Assembly: GCF_029227915.1 (NCBI RefSeq)
Contig: NC_079881.1
Location: 16,653,501 to 16,717,500 of the forward strand
Source of the DNA: Hydractinia symbiolongicarpus
Lineage: Eukaryota > Cnidaria > Hydrozoa > Anthoathecata > Hydractiniidae
DNA: 64,000 nucleotides
Direction: 5' to 3'
Made by a program: the position numbers and the translations under genes. Positions 1 through 12,334 of this stretch are shown here, one piece after another. Positions within the stretch are counted from its first letter, which is position 1. Each line of letters starts with the position of its first letter. The notes beneath the pieces were generated by a model. It saw only the letters and a list, made by a program, of their open reading frames with translations, did no database searches and had not been told where the DNA came from.

Positions 1-580
1 TGTCTCTTACTGAATGATGTATTGCAAACCACCATGTTCGTTGCCATTCCAAACTCAAGCAATCTCTCCCCTTCATTATTTCTGCTCCCAAATCCATAGC
101 CTCCATGCACACCTCTATAACCTTCAGATGACTTCCCAACATGACCATTAAAGTCGCCGCCCACCATGACAAGTTCAGTGTCTCCAAACTTTGATGTTAC
201 TGCTATTAACTTATCATCAAACTTATCTTTATCTTCCTCACTGACTCCACACTGTGGAGCATAAACTGACAGAAAAGTGACAATCCTATCACTATAATAC
301 AACTATTAACACGCATAACATCCATTACTTTTTCTACCCACTTCTCTGCAACAAATATGCCAACTCCTCCATATCCATCACTACTACCAATCCAAAAAAG
401 CTTATACCTTGCCCTTCTACCTTCCACAAATCTCACTGAAGCTCCTCTCCACCTGACTTCCTGAACACAACACATATATCAACAGATCTACGTTCTAACA
501 TTTCAACTACTTCACCTGCTCTACCTCTCAGAGTACCAACATCTATACTAGCTATCCTCAACTTAGTGTTATCTACCTTG
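1..580 (-). pseudogene. LINE endonuclease (EEP-fold) fragment, frameshifted
   Basis: Read on the minus strand, three frames in series give an apurinic-type endonuclease of the kind found in non-LTR retrotransposons. Segments seen are a start of domain with VEMLERRSVDI, then CVQEVRWRGASVRF and FWIGSSDGYGGVGIFVAEKW, then VTFLSVYAPQCGVSEEDKD and VMVGGDFNGHVGK. The QE pair and the DFN motif are the expected metal and catalytic positions. The frame changes near 470 and again near 290, so the protein cannot be made as it stands. The left edge of the window cuts it and reverse transcriptase, if present, lies outside. The craniofacial-development-protein-2-like annotation often given to such fragments is the same endonuclease fold. 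Family level is sure; clade is not. Confidence 0.8.
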
Positions 581-717
581 TGATAGAACGGACATAATCG
601 GGCCAACTGGCTTTTATATATATATCATTCGTGACAAGCAAATAGCCCTGGTGGCAAAGTTGTTGTTGTTCTCAAACGAAACGAAATTTAGTGGAAACTA
701 AATTTTGTGATTTGCAA

Positions 718-990
718 TTTACGTCGAAAAACTTTTTTTCGCTATGCCAAGTTTCCAATGGTGTTTTATCCTGCAACGAAAAATTACGTCGAACCTTTTT
801 TTCACCAGACCTAGTAGTTTATGGTGTTCTATCTTTCAGAGAAATATTACATCGAAACTTTTTTTCTTTTGCTATGCCAAGTTTTCAATGGTGCTTTATC
901 TTGCAGAGAAAAATTATGTTGAGACTTTTTTCTTTCGCTATGCCTATAGTTTTCAATTGTGCTTTATCTTGCAGAGAAATCTATTATTCT
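718..990. repeat. Degenerate tandem repeat, about 65-bp unit, four copies
   Basis: Four successive units each carry a start like acgtcgaaactttttttc, a middle like gctatgccaagttttcaatg and an end like gtgctttatcttgcagag. Divergence between units is considerable, so the array is not young. Two overlapping open frames run through it only because the unit lacks stops; they are not genes. Confidence 0.75.
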
Positions 991-2989
991 GTGACAATAA
1001 TTCGTTTCATTCACAAAGGTTTGAAGAAAAAGCCAGCTTATGATATATGATCAGTGTTCATAATCCGGTCACCACAACATAATCAGGGCAAAAAACATAA
1101 TCAGGCCATGCGTACATAATACGGTCATCCTGTTTATAAACAGGCCATTTTCGCAATCTGGGCAGAACAGCACCCTAGGTTAAGCAAAGTTATTTAGTTC
1201 ATTTCTTTACACAAAGGCATTCTTACAACTTTAAATGAATTCAAATAAATCCAATCTACACTTGATAATAGTTTATAACCTCGACAATGTGTCTGTGAGA
1301 AGAAATCAACAGGAAAAGACCTTTCTTCACTAAATCCTAGCATCTTTTTTCCTGCCAAGCAAATGCCAGAGCCAAAAAGCGTACCGCTAAAAAGTAAACA
1401 CTGGAATCCATCTATATAAATGTTTTAAATTTTTTATTGCAGTGTGGAAAGTTGGATTTGAACCTTTGTTCTTCATATGAAGCCTAAAACAATTATTAAA
1501 ATATAGAGCGTATACCAACCTATTTACTTGATTATCTAACAAACAGCTCTAGCGACGATCTGGCAACTCCCATCCCTAGAAAAAGCTTTGCAAAAATGCC
1601 AGTGAACAAAGTGAGCGTTTGCCCAGGGTCGAGAGAAAAATAAATGAACTAAAACGTCCTATTTCCATGAGTTATGTCTTAATTCTGTGATGTGTTTTTT
1701 TCAATGTGAGATCCACTAGAATTATTCCTAAAGTCTACTTTATGATTAAAATGATTGCCACACTTGGTGACTTGTTTCGGATGTAGCCAGTATAGCTGCT
1801 TTAAACATCATTAATGTACCTTTTTCTGATGCTCAAGAAAACACATGTGACATTAGGAAAACTTGGTGAAGGGAATTACCAAAGGGGATATGTGGAGGAG
1901 AGTCCCTTGGCAGTGATTTAATATGGGCAAGTAAATGTTCCATAGCCCCTTGGTTAACCCCAGCCATGTGAGGGAAATTTAGGAGATAGCACAGTGTGGG
2001 GCGTTGGATATTGCAGGGAGTTGTCTGGTAGAGCGCGGACCCTAATTAGGTCTGCATAGCTCAAAATGAGCATTAAATACTTTAGGACTCACTCCCCATC
2101 TAAGCCATGCCCCCTCCTGGAAATAATAGACTTGGCATATTATATCCCTCAATATTTGTGAGACTAGCAATGTGTAATATCTATCTATCTACCACATGTG
2201 GTAATGAAAAATTTTTCCTAGAAATACTCTCCTGCCTGTGTAGTTTCATATAGGTTTTTTGGTATTTAATAAATGATTACAAAAATAACAATGAATTAAA
2301 ATGTCATACCCCCCACCACGTAAAAAATTTCTCGTCTGTGATCTACTCAAGTGATGTTTAGGCTGTCTGTTCTGTAAAGTGCACAAGTATCAGTGCTGGT
2401 CAAAATGTTATACATCATAGACGTAAAGCTCAGAATATCATGTCATAGCTATTCATTGTTGCCAGTGAAAAGCGAAATTAAAAGAAGGAAGCATGAGAAT
2501 ATCTTTTAAGTTTTATTGTATGTAGGCAAAAGAAATGTCAGTCCTCAATTCTTGTTGCAACTTGAGTATGGAAACTGCTCTTTATGTTTATATGTTAGCA
2601 TCATAATATATGACTGTCATACCTTGTTTCCTAAATATGCTAAATCCATGGAAATTGGTAAATTTTATCACAATATGATGTTCAGGTTGCAGGACTTAGT
2701 ACTGATGCCCAAATACAAAGCTAGGTGTTAAATCTTTCGAAAATCGCCCTTTCACACTGTTTGTTTGCTTCACTACAAGAACCGAGGGATCAAAGTGCAA
2801 CTTGCCCCACTACGATTAAAGATGGTATCCTAATTCCAAAACTGCATATTGAAAGAAAGGTGGACATAGCAGTCAAATCATTTTTATATTTTACAAAGCG
2901 TTCTCTTGTTATTTGATTAAGATTTTTACAAGGTGCCTCTGAACGCCCAAACTTTTAAAAGGGTGCATGCAGCTTAATTGACACGCAAT

Positions 2990-3305
2990 AAATTTTAACT
3001 TATATGTCAGCCATTTTTCTGTGATATCATCTTGAAGCTTGAAGTTACTGTTTGCTTAAAACCCGATTACTTTAAACGAATTTTAACATTCTGTTTTATT
3101 TTTCTGTTTTTGCATAATTCATATGACAAAAGGCCAAAAAATTCTCGAATATTTGATAATCAGGATATTGGCTCAATCGCATGCCCAAACTTTGCAGAAT
3201 AATCTCATTTGATGAAATAAAGTTGTGTTGTCCGTTTCAAGTTCTAAGAATAATCCTAAAAGTAGTTATTAAATTTTCCTAATAATACAGATTTACGGCA
3301 TAATG
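2990..3305 (+). mobile_element. Degenerate internal fragment of the piggyBac-like MITE family
   Basis: The stretch matches the interior of the complete element at 45.79-46.55 kb in order: a tatgtcagccatttttctgtga block, an aacgaattttaacattctg block and, at about 3225-3280, tttcaagttctaagaataatcc. No terminal repeat is left. It lies just upstream of COX6B, partly in what may be its 5' intron. Confidence 0.6.
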
Positions 3306-3464
3306 AGTTTTGCTTATCGTATATTATACATATTACAGACAGTTTGCATTGCCCATATTTGAATTATTGTTTGAAATGGGATATGATACTGCTGTTAAAT
3401 AGCCATTCAAAAGATCAGCTTATTGGCTTCTGTATTACTCTCAAGGTCATTAAATATATATTTT

Positions 3465-3483
3465 TCTCTCTTTTTATTAACAG
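3465..3483 (+). promoter_or_regulatory. 3' splice acceptor abutting the COX6B start codon
   Basis: A pyrimidine-rich run ending in attaacag stops exactly one base before the ATG at 3484. The mature 5' leader must therefore come entirely from another exon, either a conventional upstream untranslated exon or a trans-spliced leader. The sequence cannot decide between these. Confidence 0.6.
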
Positions 3484-3898
3484 ATGGACAAAGTAATCAC
3501 AAAAACAGCTCCATTCGATGCTCGCTTTCCAAACATGAACCAAACGAAAAGTTGCTGGCAAAACTACCTCGACTTTCAAAAGTGCACGAAAGCTAAAGGT
3601 GAAGATTATGAGCCATGCCAGTATTTCTTCAGAAATTTTAAATCACTATGTCCAGTTTCTTGGGTAGGTAAATTTTAGATACTCCCCTGTTTGAGTATAA
3701 TTTTAATGTCTAAAAGTCTTTTTGTCTGAACCTGTTTCCACCTATAAAAATGCAATTTTTCTAAGCGCAATTAGAAAGCTATATGGATAGGACTTTTTCA
3801 CATTGCCTTAACAAACTACTTAATCTGTATATTATTATTTTCAGGTGGAAAAATGGAACGATCAACTTGAAAGTGGAACGTTTCCTGCAAAGGTCTAA
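3484..3898 (+). CDS. COX6B: Cytochrome c oxidase subunit 6B (two exons)
   Basis: Nuclear-encoded subunit of mitochondrial respiratory complex IV, which sits on the intermembrane-space face and helps hold the dimer. Exons are 3484-3663 and 3845-3898 with a phase-0 GT-AG intron, giving 77 residues, close to the usual 80-90. The diagnostic twin motif is complete: C-x9-C in [12 protein letters not shown] and C-x10-C in [12 protein letters not shown], the pattern of proteins oxidised by the Mia40 relay. The N-terminal [11 protein letters not shown] and the C-terminal [14 protein letters not shown] are typical of the family. There is no cleavable targeting peptide, as expected. A possible poly(A) signal is at about 4043. 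No frame lesion is seen, so this is a functional copy as far as sequence shows. Confidence 0.95.
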
Positions 3899-4099
3899 AA
3901 AAATTTTCTGGATATGTAAACGTTCATGTTTGTAGAAATCATTTAATCGTAAATATAAATGATTATAAAATTGTTTGCTTTGAAATAGACCTATTTTTTT
4001 TATCCTTTTTCCCTTCCGTGAAATACAAATGCGAAAATATAGAATAAAATTTTTAATATATTCACGCATTTTGAACTAGTCCATAGTTCACTTGTCAAT

Positions 4100-7000
4100 G
4101 TTCAGGAGTGGACTGTTTGGTTAAATTCAAACTCTTAAAATGTGCTAGCTGTTGCTGACGTCAGCATGCACAATTTCCAAAAAAGAAAAACTCTAAGATA
4201 CAAGACCTCAGTTCCTCATAGTTTTTTACTTATATCTGACAATTAAAAGTCTTTAAGCCGGCAACCGTTTTATACTTTTGATATTTCTCATTTCTAGTAT
4301 TAACATCTACAATCAACATCGTTTCCAGGGCATTATATCTATGTGCTTGATTTGCTGGTCCCTCCGTAATAACGTAATAACCGCTCAAGGACCGAAAAAG
4401 CCCAGGGAGGAGAATAATCTACGGTATTCTTTTATCATCTCTAAACTTTAAAATCCGCGGTCGAAGGCGTGCGGTTCGTATATAATGTATATTTATCTCA
4501 CGAAACGCGTTCATTACCATATTTCACACGGTATCGAAACGGAGCCACAACTCTCGGCTGCCATTTTGCGTTTAAAAATGGCGATACACACAGTGTTGTG
4601 TTTTTGCTACGTTCGCATTTCCTTTTAAACCGATAGCGTAATCCATGTAAACATCTTAAATTGATATTTCTAGATTTTTAATTAAAAGACACATACAAAG
4701 AGCAAATAATAAATAAAATTAACCCCTTTAAAAAAGTAAAAACTCTTACACCAGTTCCATTAAAGCGATTTGTCAACTGCAGAAGGACAGAGGAAAAAAA
4801 AAGGAACATTCATTCAACTTTGAGAGGGTTTTTTTTCTATCGATAGATCACAAAAATCTCTGAACCAGCGATGCTGTTTGTCTATTGCTTTTGCACAAGG
4901 CGATTTAATTGGAGCAGCGCAAAATAATGCTCTAAAGAAGTCCACCTTTTGGTGATTTTCTACTACTCTACCTGTATTAAACGTCCTTCATCCATACACA
5001 GCATTTCTTGAAGCTCTTAACATAAGATTCTAAGCACAGGAGTATTAAATCAAGCCAATCCACAAATTGAACACTACGATAAAAGTGGACTTGTCAGAGT
5101 TTACTCAGCGTACTAAAGGCTTGGGTATTTTGATGCATATGTGCTACGAAAGTCAACTTGACAGGGCCAGTCTTGTCCATTTGCGTCTAACAACTCGTTC
5201 AGTCCAAAATTTATTTTTTTAAATGTTTATTTGCGTTTTCCTGAGGATTGCATATCTTCGTTCCTGTCCTTGATAACTCGAAAACGACACTTTGGTTGGG
5301 TATAAAAGTTTCACAGATTGCTTTACCACATTTATTTAAAGTGCTAATAATACTTAAAGTGCTGTACACTGCATCAGATATCTGAAAAAAAATCTATTCA
5401 ACTAGTTGTTAGTCGTGGAAAAATAAATGGGTTTACTTTCCAGCAAATCATTTAACCTGCGGGGGACCCAGAATGCATTTTGAACACACGGAATACGGCT
5501 ATTTTTATAGTGATTTAAAAACAATAAAAGAATGAACACGTGAGGCTTTGAAATGTATTTTTTCTCTTTCCTGCCAGGTAAAGACTCAGCACAAATTAAA
5601 TCGACGTGGTCGGCGGCTAGAAATGAAAAAAAAAAAGACATTAGCGTAATAAAAATATTGCTAAAAAACAGATCAGTAACATTTCCAGTCTACTTGGAGT
5701 TTGTCAGTTAGGTAAGACTGATAAAGTTACTTCTTCAGATGAAGAGAAATAAAAAACAAAGTTTCGTAGTTGTTAGCGTAGATTTAACTACTGTCTAACT
5801 TAACTATTGTAGTTCAAATGAACATCAATAAGAAATTGACTTCCACTTAATTAACGTATTAATTAAGTGAAATGTTAATTTCCTGTGATAAGGTATCTTG
5901 CATTTCAAAAACAATGATTTTATTAAAAAAAAATAATTAAAAAAAGAATAATTAAAAAAAGTAAATCAAATGAATTGTTTTGGCCTAAAATTAATTTGCT
6001 TTTTAAAATTTGTGTTGTAATTGGTTGCTAAGAAAAAGACGTAGTTAGTTCATATTTGATATATCGTCGGGCAATTTATCCTCTTTCTAAAACATGGAGA
6101 GCACTTATTATAACAAGCTAGTCGTGAGAAGATATGACGCTTCAACCAACTATGGGGCTGTCTTTGTTTTTCTCCCGATTTTTATACTTTCTAGAAAAAT
6201 GGTAACATCTTAACTGTTCGGTAAAACAATGAGTAAATACGGTGTGTGAAAATGTTAAGTTTGGTGAAAATATTGAAATATCACTTGCACAAAATTTAGT
6301 CACCTTTTGTTAATCTAAATTTACCAACATTTTACCAAAATCAGTGATAAATGTCAGTCCGTCCAAAAAAACGCAGTAAAAAGATTTAAATAGTAAATCC
6401 GATTTTTATTTACCCCTAAGCCATTACATTGGAATTGAGTCGTCTTAAATATCACGAAAAACTAATTAAAAGCCGTTGGCGTTTTATAAATCGAAGTTTT
6501 ATGCTCGGCGTTTATTCGTTAGATCGTTATTCTCTACAAGGGGTTTTTAAAACTTCCACAATGCAGGAACCAATCAAGGACTATTTCTTTAATAAATCTC
6601 TCTTTAAACAACACCCATCTTCTTTGGCAGTCTTGACACCAAGACATTTTGCTTTGTTATAGCTTGGAAGCGCCCAAGACAACAGCTTTCAGGCTAGTAA
6701 ACCTAGAAAACGAAAGAATATACTTTGAACGTTTTCTCAGGCATAGATGTTTATTAAGACGTGGATACTTATTCCGCCTTTTATGCAAACTAACAATGAG
6801 AGATGAGAGAAAGATTTCCTTAACATTAAAATCATCCTTCCCTTGATATCAAAATGAGGTGATTATAGAGGAAATTGTGTCTCCACAAAATGTTGATATA
6901 GACAAAGAATTGCCGAAGGTCAATCTTAGTGTAGTAATCATGGATGCTTTTTTATATAAAATTGATTCTGCTCTGGTGCTGTGTCATTTTTATTTCCCTA

Positions 7001-8250
7001 TCCCCTAAAACCTTGACAATACTTTCAGTAAGAAGATTACTTTTATTAGATCTCGAGATAATATATAGTAGGGATTTTACATACATATCATTACTACTAC
7101 TAGCCAAGAGTTTGTCACAAGGGTCACAACTTATGTTTACAAAGTTAGTTATTGAAATGTTTATTTAAATTAAAGAACCAAATCTTAAAATATCAGTAAC
7201 TTAAGAACATTGAATTTGTTTTTGATCTTCTATCTTTGTATCTTACTGTATTTCAACATGGTCTACTTATAATCTGAGGAAAATATCGTCCTCAACCACC
7301 CGCATGGGACTCATTGCGTTTAGTCCATACGTCATGACGTTGGCCTATATTTTAGGATATAACTTTTTAATAGGCTATATCGGTACCTCATTCACTTACA
7401 GGGTGTAATTTTTGGAAAGTGGCGTAAAAAAGCGACTTCTAATTTTTGCATGTATGAGTATCACTGTATTATTTGACTAACACGAACCGATGGATCAAAG
7501 AAATTCCGCGTTTTTAGGTATTTTTTTTACAACAGGCAACAAACTCGTCCTAACGTCCTGAGGGCCTGTTGTGCTTGAGTAGAAATTTAGCAATCCTTAA
7601 AAAAATGAATAATGATTAAATGTTTGCAAATGCGCATTGCAAGGAGTGGCAGCGCTAAGTGTTTGTTGACCTTATACGTGTCCAGTTTTTGAGCGCATTA
7701 CAAAACGAATATATCAACAACCTGATCTCTTTCCGTTCTACATTCCCATGACACAACCATTAAATAGATCATTTCATAAAAACTTCATTTGAATCAATGC
7801 CAATTCTCGATTTAGTTGAGCAATTAGACACAGGAAGAGAATTCATTAAGGAAGTATGTGCCTCCATAAAGATTATCATTAAGATGGTATTTTGGAATAG
7901 CATAAAAACTACAATGATTATGCTAAGTTCAGTCAAGAATTGTAAAAAAGGTTAACTGTATTATTATGATGGCTGCATTATTTGTGTCCAAGGAAATCTG
8001 CAGGCTTCCCTTTAATACATTTTTCTTTCCTGCATTTAACTTCAATTATGCAAAATTAATTCAATTTAATTTTCAATAAAATTTTGATTGATGTTATGTA
8101 GGAAGTTTATTGTGTTATAACTGCCAGCTAGTGGAAAAACTTTGAGACTTGAAAACCTATAAAAAGCTGGTGAGATGTTGCACTTTTACAGCTTTGGCTA
8201 ACGATTCTTAACAAGTTGTAACTGCGATTATTAATTGAGCGAGTTATACG
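4100..8250. other. Gene-free stretch, 4.1 kb
   Basis: AT-rich, with short open frames only (for example at 6429-6662 and 6649-6846) that have no recognisable domain, no splice-linked partner and no bias in composition. No transposon ends were recognised. It may hold regulatory DNA for either flanking gene, but nothing specific can be supported. Confidence 0.5.
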
Positions 8251-8273
8251 AAGGTAGTTATTTGTTCTAAGAA

Positions 8274-8443
8274 TTCGTTCGTTCGTTCGTTCGTTCGTTC
8301 GTTCGTTCGTTCGTTCGTTCGTTCGTTCGTTCGTTCGTTCGTTCGTTCGTTCGTTCGTTCGTTCGTTCGTTCGTTCGTTCGTTCGTTCGTTCGTTCGTTC
8401 GTTCGTTCGTTCGTTCGTTCGTTCGTTCGTTCGTTCGTTCGCT

Positions 8444-8474
<31 letters not shown>

Positions 8475-8503
8475 TCGTTCGTTCGTTCGTTCGTTCGTTC
8501 GTT

Positions 8504-8534
<31 letters not shown>

Positions 8535-8566
8535 TCGTTCGTTCGTTCGTTCGTTCGTTCGTTCGT
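8274..8566. repeat. (TTCG)n microsatellite, about 73 units
   Basis: An almost perfect tetranucleotide array broken by T-to-C changes only at about 8442-8447 and 8506. Because the unit length is not a multiple of three, every frame is open and repeats every four codons; the minus strand frame reads Thr-Asn-Glu-Arg over and over. It ends 65 bp before the start codon of the gene at 8631, so length variation could change spacing to its promoter or leader acceptor. Confidence 0.97.
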
Positions 8567-8630
8567 TTTAAATTTTAGCAAAAATGTTTGCGCATTCGTT
8601 TTATCTCCATAACTGCTATAATAATTTTAG

Positions 8631-9477
8631 ATGAATGGTTTATGTCTCGTCGCACTGATGTTGCTTATAGCAGAATCATGCGCAATGCCGATTTTTCACG
8701 AGGGTGGCTCGATAACTGAAGAAGAATACAGCGCTTGTTTATCTGTAGAGACGAAACAGGTACCATACATTGACTTATTTTTTTTACTACAAAAGTATTT
8801 TCATTCGTCAACTTATTCTTAATTAAATGTTTTTAAACGTCCTAGCAAGTTTTTAACTTGGCTATTTTAGATTTGTATTTTAAAACATTTAGAAGATTTG
8901 CTGCTCATTGATGCAATCTGAGCTGATAAAATGTTCTAAAGATTCCTTAAAATTGAGACTGAGCAAAGCATTCAACTACACCTTAAAAATTTTAAAAAGA
9001 AGGACATAGCATGACATATAAAATTCGTGCTCATCCACTCAAAAAGGTAGATTTACCTTTTCTTCTCATTGTTATTGTTTTTATAGTTTTCACTTCTTAT
9101 ATCTATAGTTTTGCGACAATTTGAGGCTCCATTCAGAAGGTGAATACTCAGAAGAAATTCCACAATGCATAGAATTTGACATTGAAGGGGTAGGTTCATT
9201 ATTCTGAAAACCTTTTGGGGTTAAATAAAAGCGTATTTTGGGTTAAACAACTTTTTTATTAGCGCCCTGAATTCTGTTTAAGCAAAGACAATATCTTTTA
9301 AAAGGTTTGTTCAAAGAAACAATAGCAATAATTATCATCTCATATTTTCTTTTTTAGAATTGTATCCAATATGAATTTTCAGAGGTTGGCTACACATCAT
9401 CTACTGAAGAAGGACATGATGTTTCTCCGACAGAAAATGGAATCGACGTAACGTCACATGCTAGTAGTGAGCAATAG
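8631..9477 (+). CDS. Secreted acidic cysteine-containing protein, 109 residues, three exons
   Basis: Exons 8631-8759, 9109-9189 and 9358-9477 are joined by two phase-0 GT-AG introns and stay open throughout, giving 109 residues. The N-terminus MNGLCLVALMLLIAESCA is a clear signal peptide. The mature chain is short and acidic, with single cysteines in SACLSVE, FCDNLR, PQCIEFD and NCIQYEF, a four-cysteine set that could form two disulfides. Exons 1 and 2 share an E-E-Y or G-E-Y-S element before a cysteine, hinting at internal duplication. The ATG is immediately preceded by a splice acceptor (ataattttag), and a poly(A) signal AATAAA lies at about 9533. No family is recognised. The exon structure and signal peptide make the gene likely; its role is unknown. 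Confidence 0.75.
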
Positions 9478-9499
9478 TTACTGATGACGTATTTATCAC

Positions 9500-10525
9500 T
9501 AAAATGTAATATAACCTTATGTGAACGAAACGAATAAAATTTGTTTTTTAAAATGCTTCGTTATGTTCAAGATATGAAGGTTTCAGTGTTCACTTCCAGA
9601 TTGGAGAGAAAGAACAGTACTAAAAAAATTTTAGGCAACAACACAATGTTAAACTACATGACATTGGATAGAAAATTTCAATTTTACGCTGAAGAAAAAT
9701 ATGAATAGAAACAAGAAGCCCTGCGGCTTGAAGATTTCCGTTTTTAGCCAAAATATATTCCATGCTTCTATAAGAGTATAAAAAACAATGTACATGCAAT
9801 ATGCAACCAAGATTTGACACAAGTTTTACAACACAAAAATAATAAAATAAAGGCTGTTTAAAACACGATAAAATGCAAATAACATAAGGCGCCTTTTTAA
9901 CCAAAATGCATTAACTATTATTACTATGTATTAAGTATTAACTCTGAGGACGGAGTGGTTCAAAGTAGCCTCCTCAAGACTTTTTGACTATTGGTTATTC
10001 TATATCAGAAAGAGTTTAAGCCTAATTGCATCATGATCACAGAAATACACAATTTTGCTATTCTCGCATAAAATTGTATTTCTCAGTTGCTCGGATCTCT
10101 GAATAAATAGCTGATCTGGCAAACGAACTTCTTAGGTGTAAACCCTCTAAACTTGTGACTTGTCTTAATGCAACATAGATTTGTCCTGAGTGAAAGGCTT
10201 ATTGCTTTATTAAATCACAACAGACAACAATTTTATCAAACGTTATTCCGCAGGACTGAAGAACAGTGCAGGTCTATACAAGCATTTGTGAAAATTGCAG
10301 TCGTTTTATCCAGTCCAGTTATCGAATAATTGTGCGTAAATTTTTTCTTTCTATATCTCATCATGACTGCACTCTCCCGAAAAGAATTCGTGAAAAGTTT
10401 GTTTTGTTTGAAATTTTTCTTCCAAATCGTTGCAATGTTTTTAGTCTCGGAAAAATATGAAGTCATTCCATTGAACGTCTCAAGCGAAGCCTTGACTCCA
10501 AGAGACGGAGAAAAAATGCAGCCTC
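9500..10525. other. Gene-free stretch with a dispersed repeat
   Basis: The block around 9705-9760 (gaaacaagaagccctg, then gatttccg and agccaaaat) recurs at 16745-16795, marking an interspersed repeat of unknown type. Overlapping small open frames on both strands at 10236-10530 are mutual shadows. No gene is supported. Confidence 0.45.
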
Positions 10526-10529
10526 TCTA

Positions 10530-10645
10530 ATTAATGGACACGGTAAAAAGCGGACACCTCCAATAGACGAAAAAATTTCATTACAGCTTTCTAAATCGCA
10601 GACAAGCAATTAGCGGACACTCCTTAACGGACACATTTTAAGGCT
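10530..10645. mobile_element. Tigger/pogo-like MITE fragment
   Basis: Contains repeated phrases such as aaaagcggacacctcc, agcggacactccttaac and ggacacattttaag. The same phrasing occurs near 48.2-48.3 kb and 62.06-62.2 kb, where one end is CAGTGAAA-like next to TA. These terminal patterns are common in non-autonomous pogo/Tigger relatives. Ends are not exact here. Confidence 0.4.
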
Positions 10646-10649
10646 TTCG

Positions 10650-11065
10650 AAGGCCCCAAAAAACTATGATTAACTGGGTTTCTAGTTCATATCCTCCTTC
10701 ACGGTTAATTCTTTCACCCACAATGCAGCTTGTAAGAAGGTGAGGGGGTTAAGAACATGAATGAATCTTTTGAAACGTATTTTGGGATGTGTCCTATAAT
10801 AACTTCCTTTTCCAGAAAATCCATCTTTGTTATTTCAACAGCATCTTTATCTTCCTTATTTTTCGTTTCTTTGCTACATTTCAAAGTTTCTAAAGACTCC
10901 AAATATCCATGTAGGCATGGCAAGCCTCTAGCAAATGAAGAAAAGTTGTAGATTTCAAGTTCTTGATCGATAATGATGGGAATATCAACCTCGCACATGT
11001 CATCTGTGATCATGTTCGTTATTTTACAGCTGACAAAGATGACACGATGTACGAAAACAAAACGT
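10650..11065 (-). pseudogene. HIRAN-like domain reading frame, frameshifted
   Basis: The minus-strand frame reads a segment resembling the HIRAN-like domain found in many uncharacterised cnidarian and transposon-linked proteins. Matching blocks are FARGLPCLHGYLESLETLKC, EDKDAVEIT, then VIIGHIPKYVSKDSFMFL and YKLHC. One base shift near 10725 is needed to continue into VGERINREGGYELET, which fits the end of the same domain. HIRAN domains are thought to bind DNA ends or single strands. The frame is broken, so it is probably a relic of a mobile or duplicated gene. The family call rests on recall of motif order and needs a profile search. Confidence 0.45.
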
Positions 11066-11177
11066 AACAAAACAAAATTTTTTTATTTGACGAAAACTTG
11101 ATTTTCACAATTCTTTTTGTCGCAGCGAACCACAAGACAAAATACTATAGGTACATTTTCTATCAGCATGTGTTGTG

Positions 11178-11550
11178 TTAGTTGGTATTTTGAAACAAAA
11201 ACGTACTTTGGAAAAAGATTATGTGGTACGACTCGACATTAAAGTCATGTTCTTCATTTTCTTCTTTTTTCCGGTCGACTTGCTTCTCTCCATCTGTTCC
11301 TTCTTCGTCTTCCTCGGTCGTGGCTACAATTAATGCCTTCTTCTTCATCTTCGTCTTGTGGCTCAATTAATTGTTCCCAACTAGGGTAGAGCTCCTTTAT
11401 TTTTTCCGTCAGGAAGCTATCGCGACAGGAGTTTGTAGCAATCAACCACGTGTCGCAAAACGTGTCGCTCCCATGCCAGTTAATTCTTTTCCGGCGTTTA
11501 AATGCTACCAGGGTCTGCTCGTTGTTATTTAATGGGCAGAATTTCCCCAT
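11178..11550 (-). pseudogene. Unrecognised coding relic, possibly the N-terminal part of the HIRAN-like gene
   Basis: On the minus strand an open frame starts at MGKFCPLNNNEQTLVAFKRR and continues through DTFCDTWLIATNSC and IKELYPSWEQLIEP into an acidic tract. There the more protein-like continuation (TTEEDEEGTDGEKQVDRKK) moves to another frame, so an indel is likely near 11340. It lies just upstream, in reading direction, of the HIRAN-like segment and may belong to the same ancestral gene. No domain is recognised. Confidence 0.35.
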
Positions 11551-12334
11551 GCCCCAGCGGCTATCTTTTACATTTTATGCATATACTCAGCACTGTCTAG
11601 CTTGCTTTCTATGTCAATGATCGAATTTCAACGCATGGTACAAAATGCCATCCCTATCCTTGGCTGCAATAATGACATAGTCAAAAATTTCTTGCGGTAC
11701 AACAATATGTTCTGGGACATATTATCATCAAACCTCATCAAACACGATTTTTTCTTTTCTTTTAAATATGGAAAAATTACGCATAAACGTAAACCGATCA
11801 AACCTTTCATCAAACATGAAAGAATGCCGATTTTTGATGAAATGTGTGATCGGTTTCCCGGACCTTAAGACATGAACGAAATGTTTTTGCTCTGTCCAAG
11901 TTACCCATCCTTCGTCGAAAATCCCTAAATGATAGTTTTCACATATTTTTTGAAAAAGACATTCCACAAAAATGCATTATTTTCAAGCTGATAAAAACCT
12001 GTATTCAGAAAATAGTGTGATCTAACTCCTTTATTCCCGGGTAACCGCAGGTCGTGTTGTCTTAGTTACTGTGTTTTGTTTTTCCGAAAGTAAACTGACT
12101 TTACTACAAGATCAAGAATTTCTATCGTATATTCCTACCGTCTACTATGTTTAAATTAGAAAATTTAGCAGTTAAGACTGAGATTTTGCTAAAAAATAGA
12201 AACATATTTAAGAATACAAATTTAAAAAATAAATATATCAAACACGATGTGGTATCACACAAAAACTACTAACTAAGGATTATCTAAAATTGTCTCGTGT
12301 ATTGCGAACGGTATTCATCTTTCGGTGATGTTAA

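Noticed and set aside
691-1050. Two overlapping plus-strand frames of 119 and 99 codons
   Set aside because: Both are translations of the 65-bp tandem repeat with no domain.
1436-1530. tRNA-like stretch on the minus strand with ggttcaaatcc and an A-box-like ggttggtatacgctc; a similar phrase is at 32.41 kb
   Set aside because: The acceptor and anticodon stems could not be paired, so it is at most a tRNA-derived SINE scrap.
1840-2190. Possible SINE ending in (atct)n with a tggtagagcgcgg motif
   Set aside because: No clear B box, no second copy in the window and no target duplication.
6429-7168. Three successive plus-strand frames of 65-77 codons
   Set aside because: No recognisable motif, no consistent splice links and composition like the surrounding AT-rich DNA.
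8267-8581. A 104-codon minus-strand frame of repeated Thr-Asn-Glu-Arg
   Set aside because: It is the TTCG microsatellite read as protein; all frames of this array are open.
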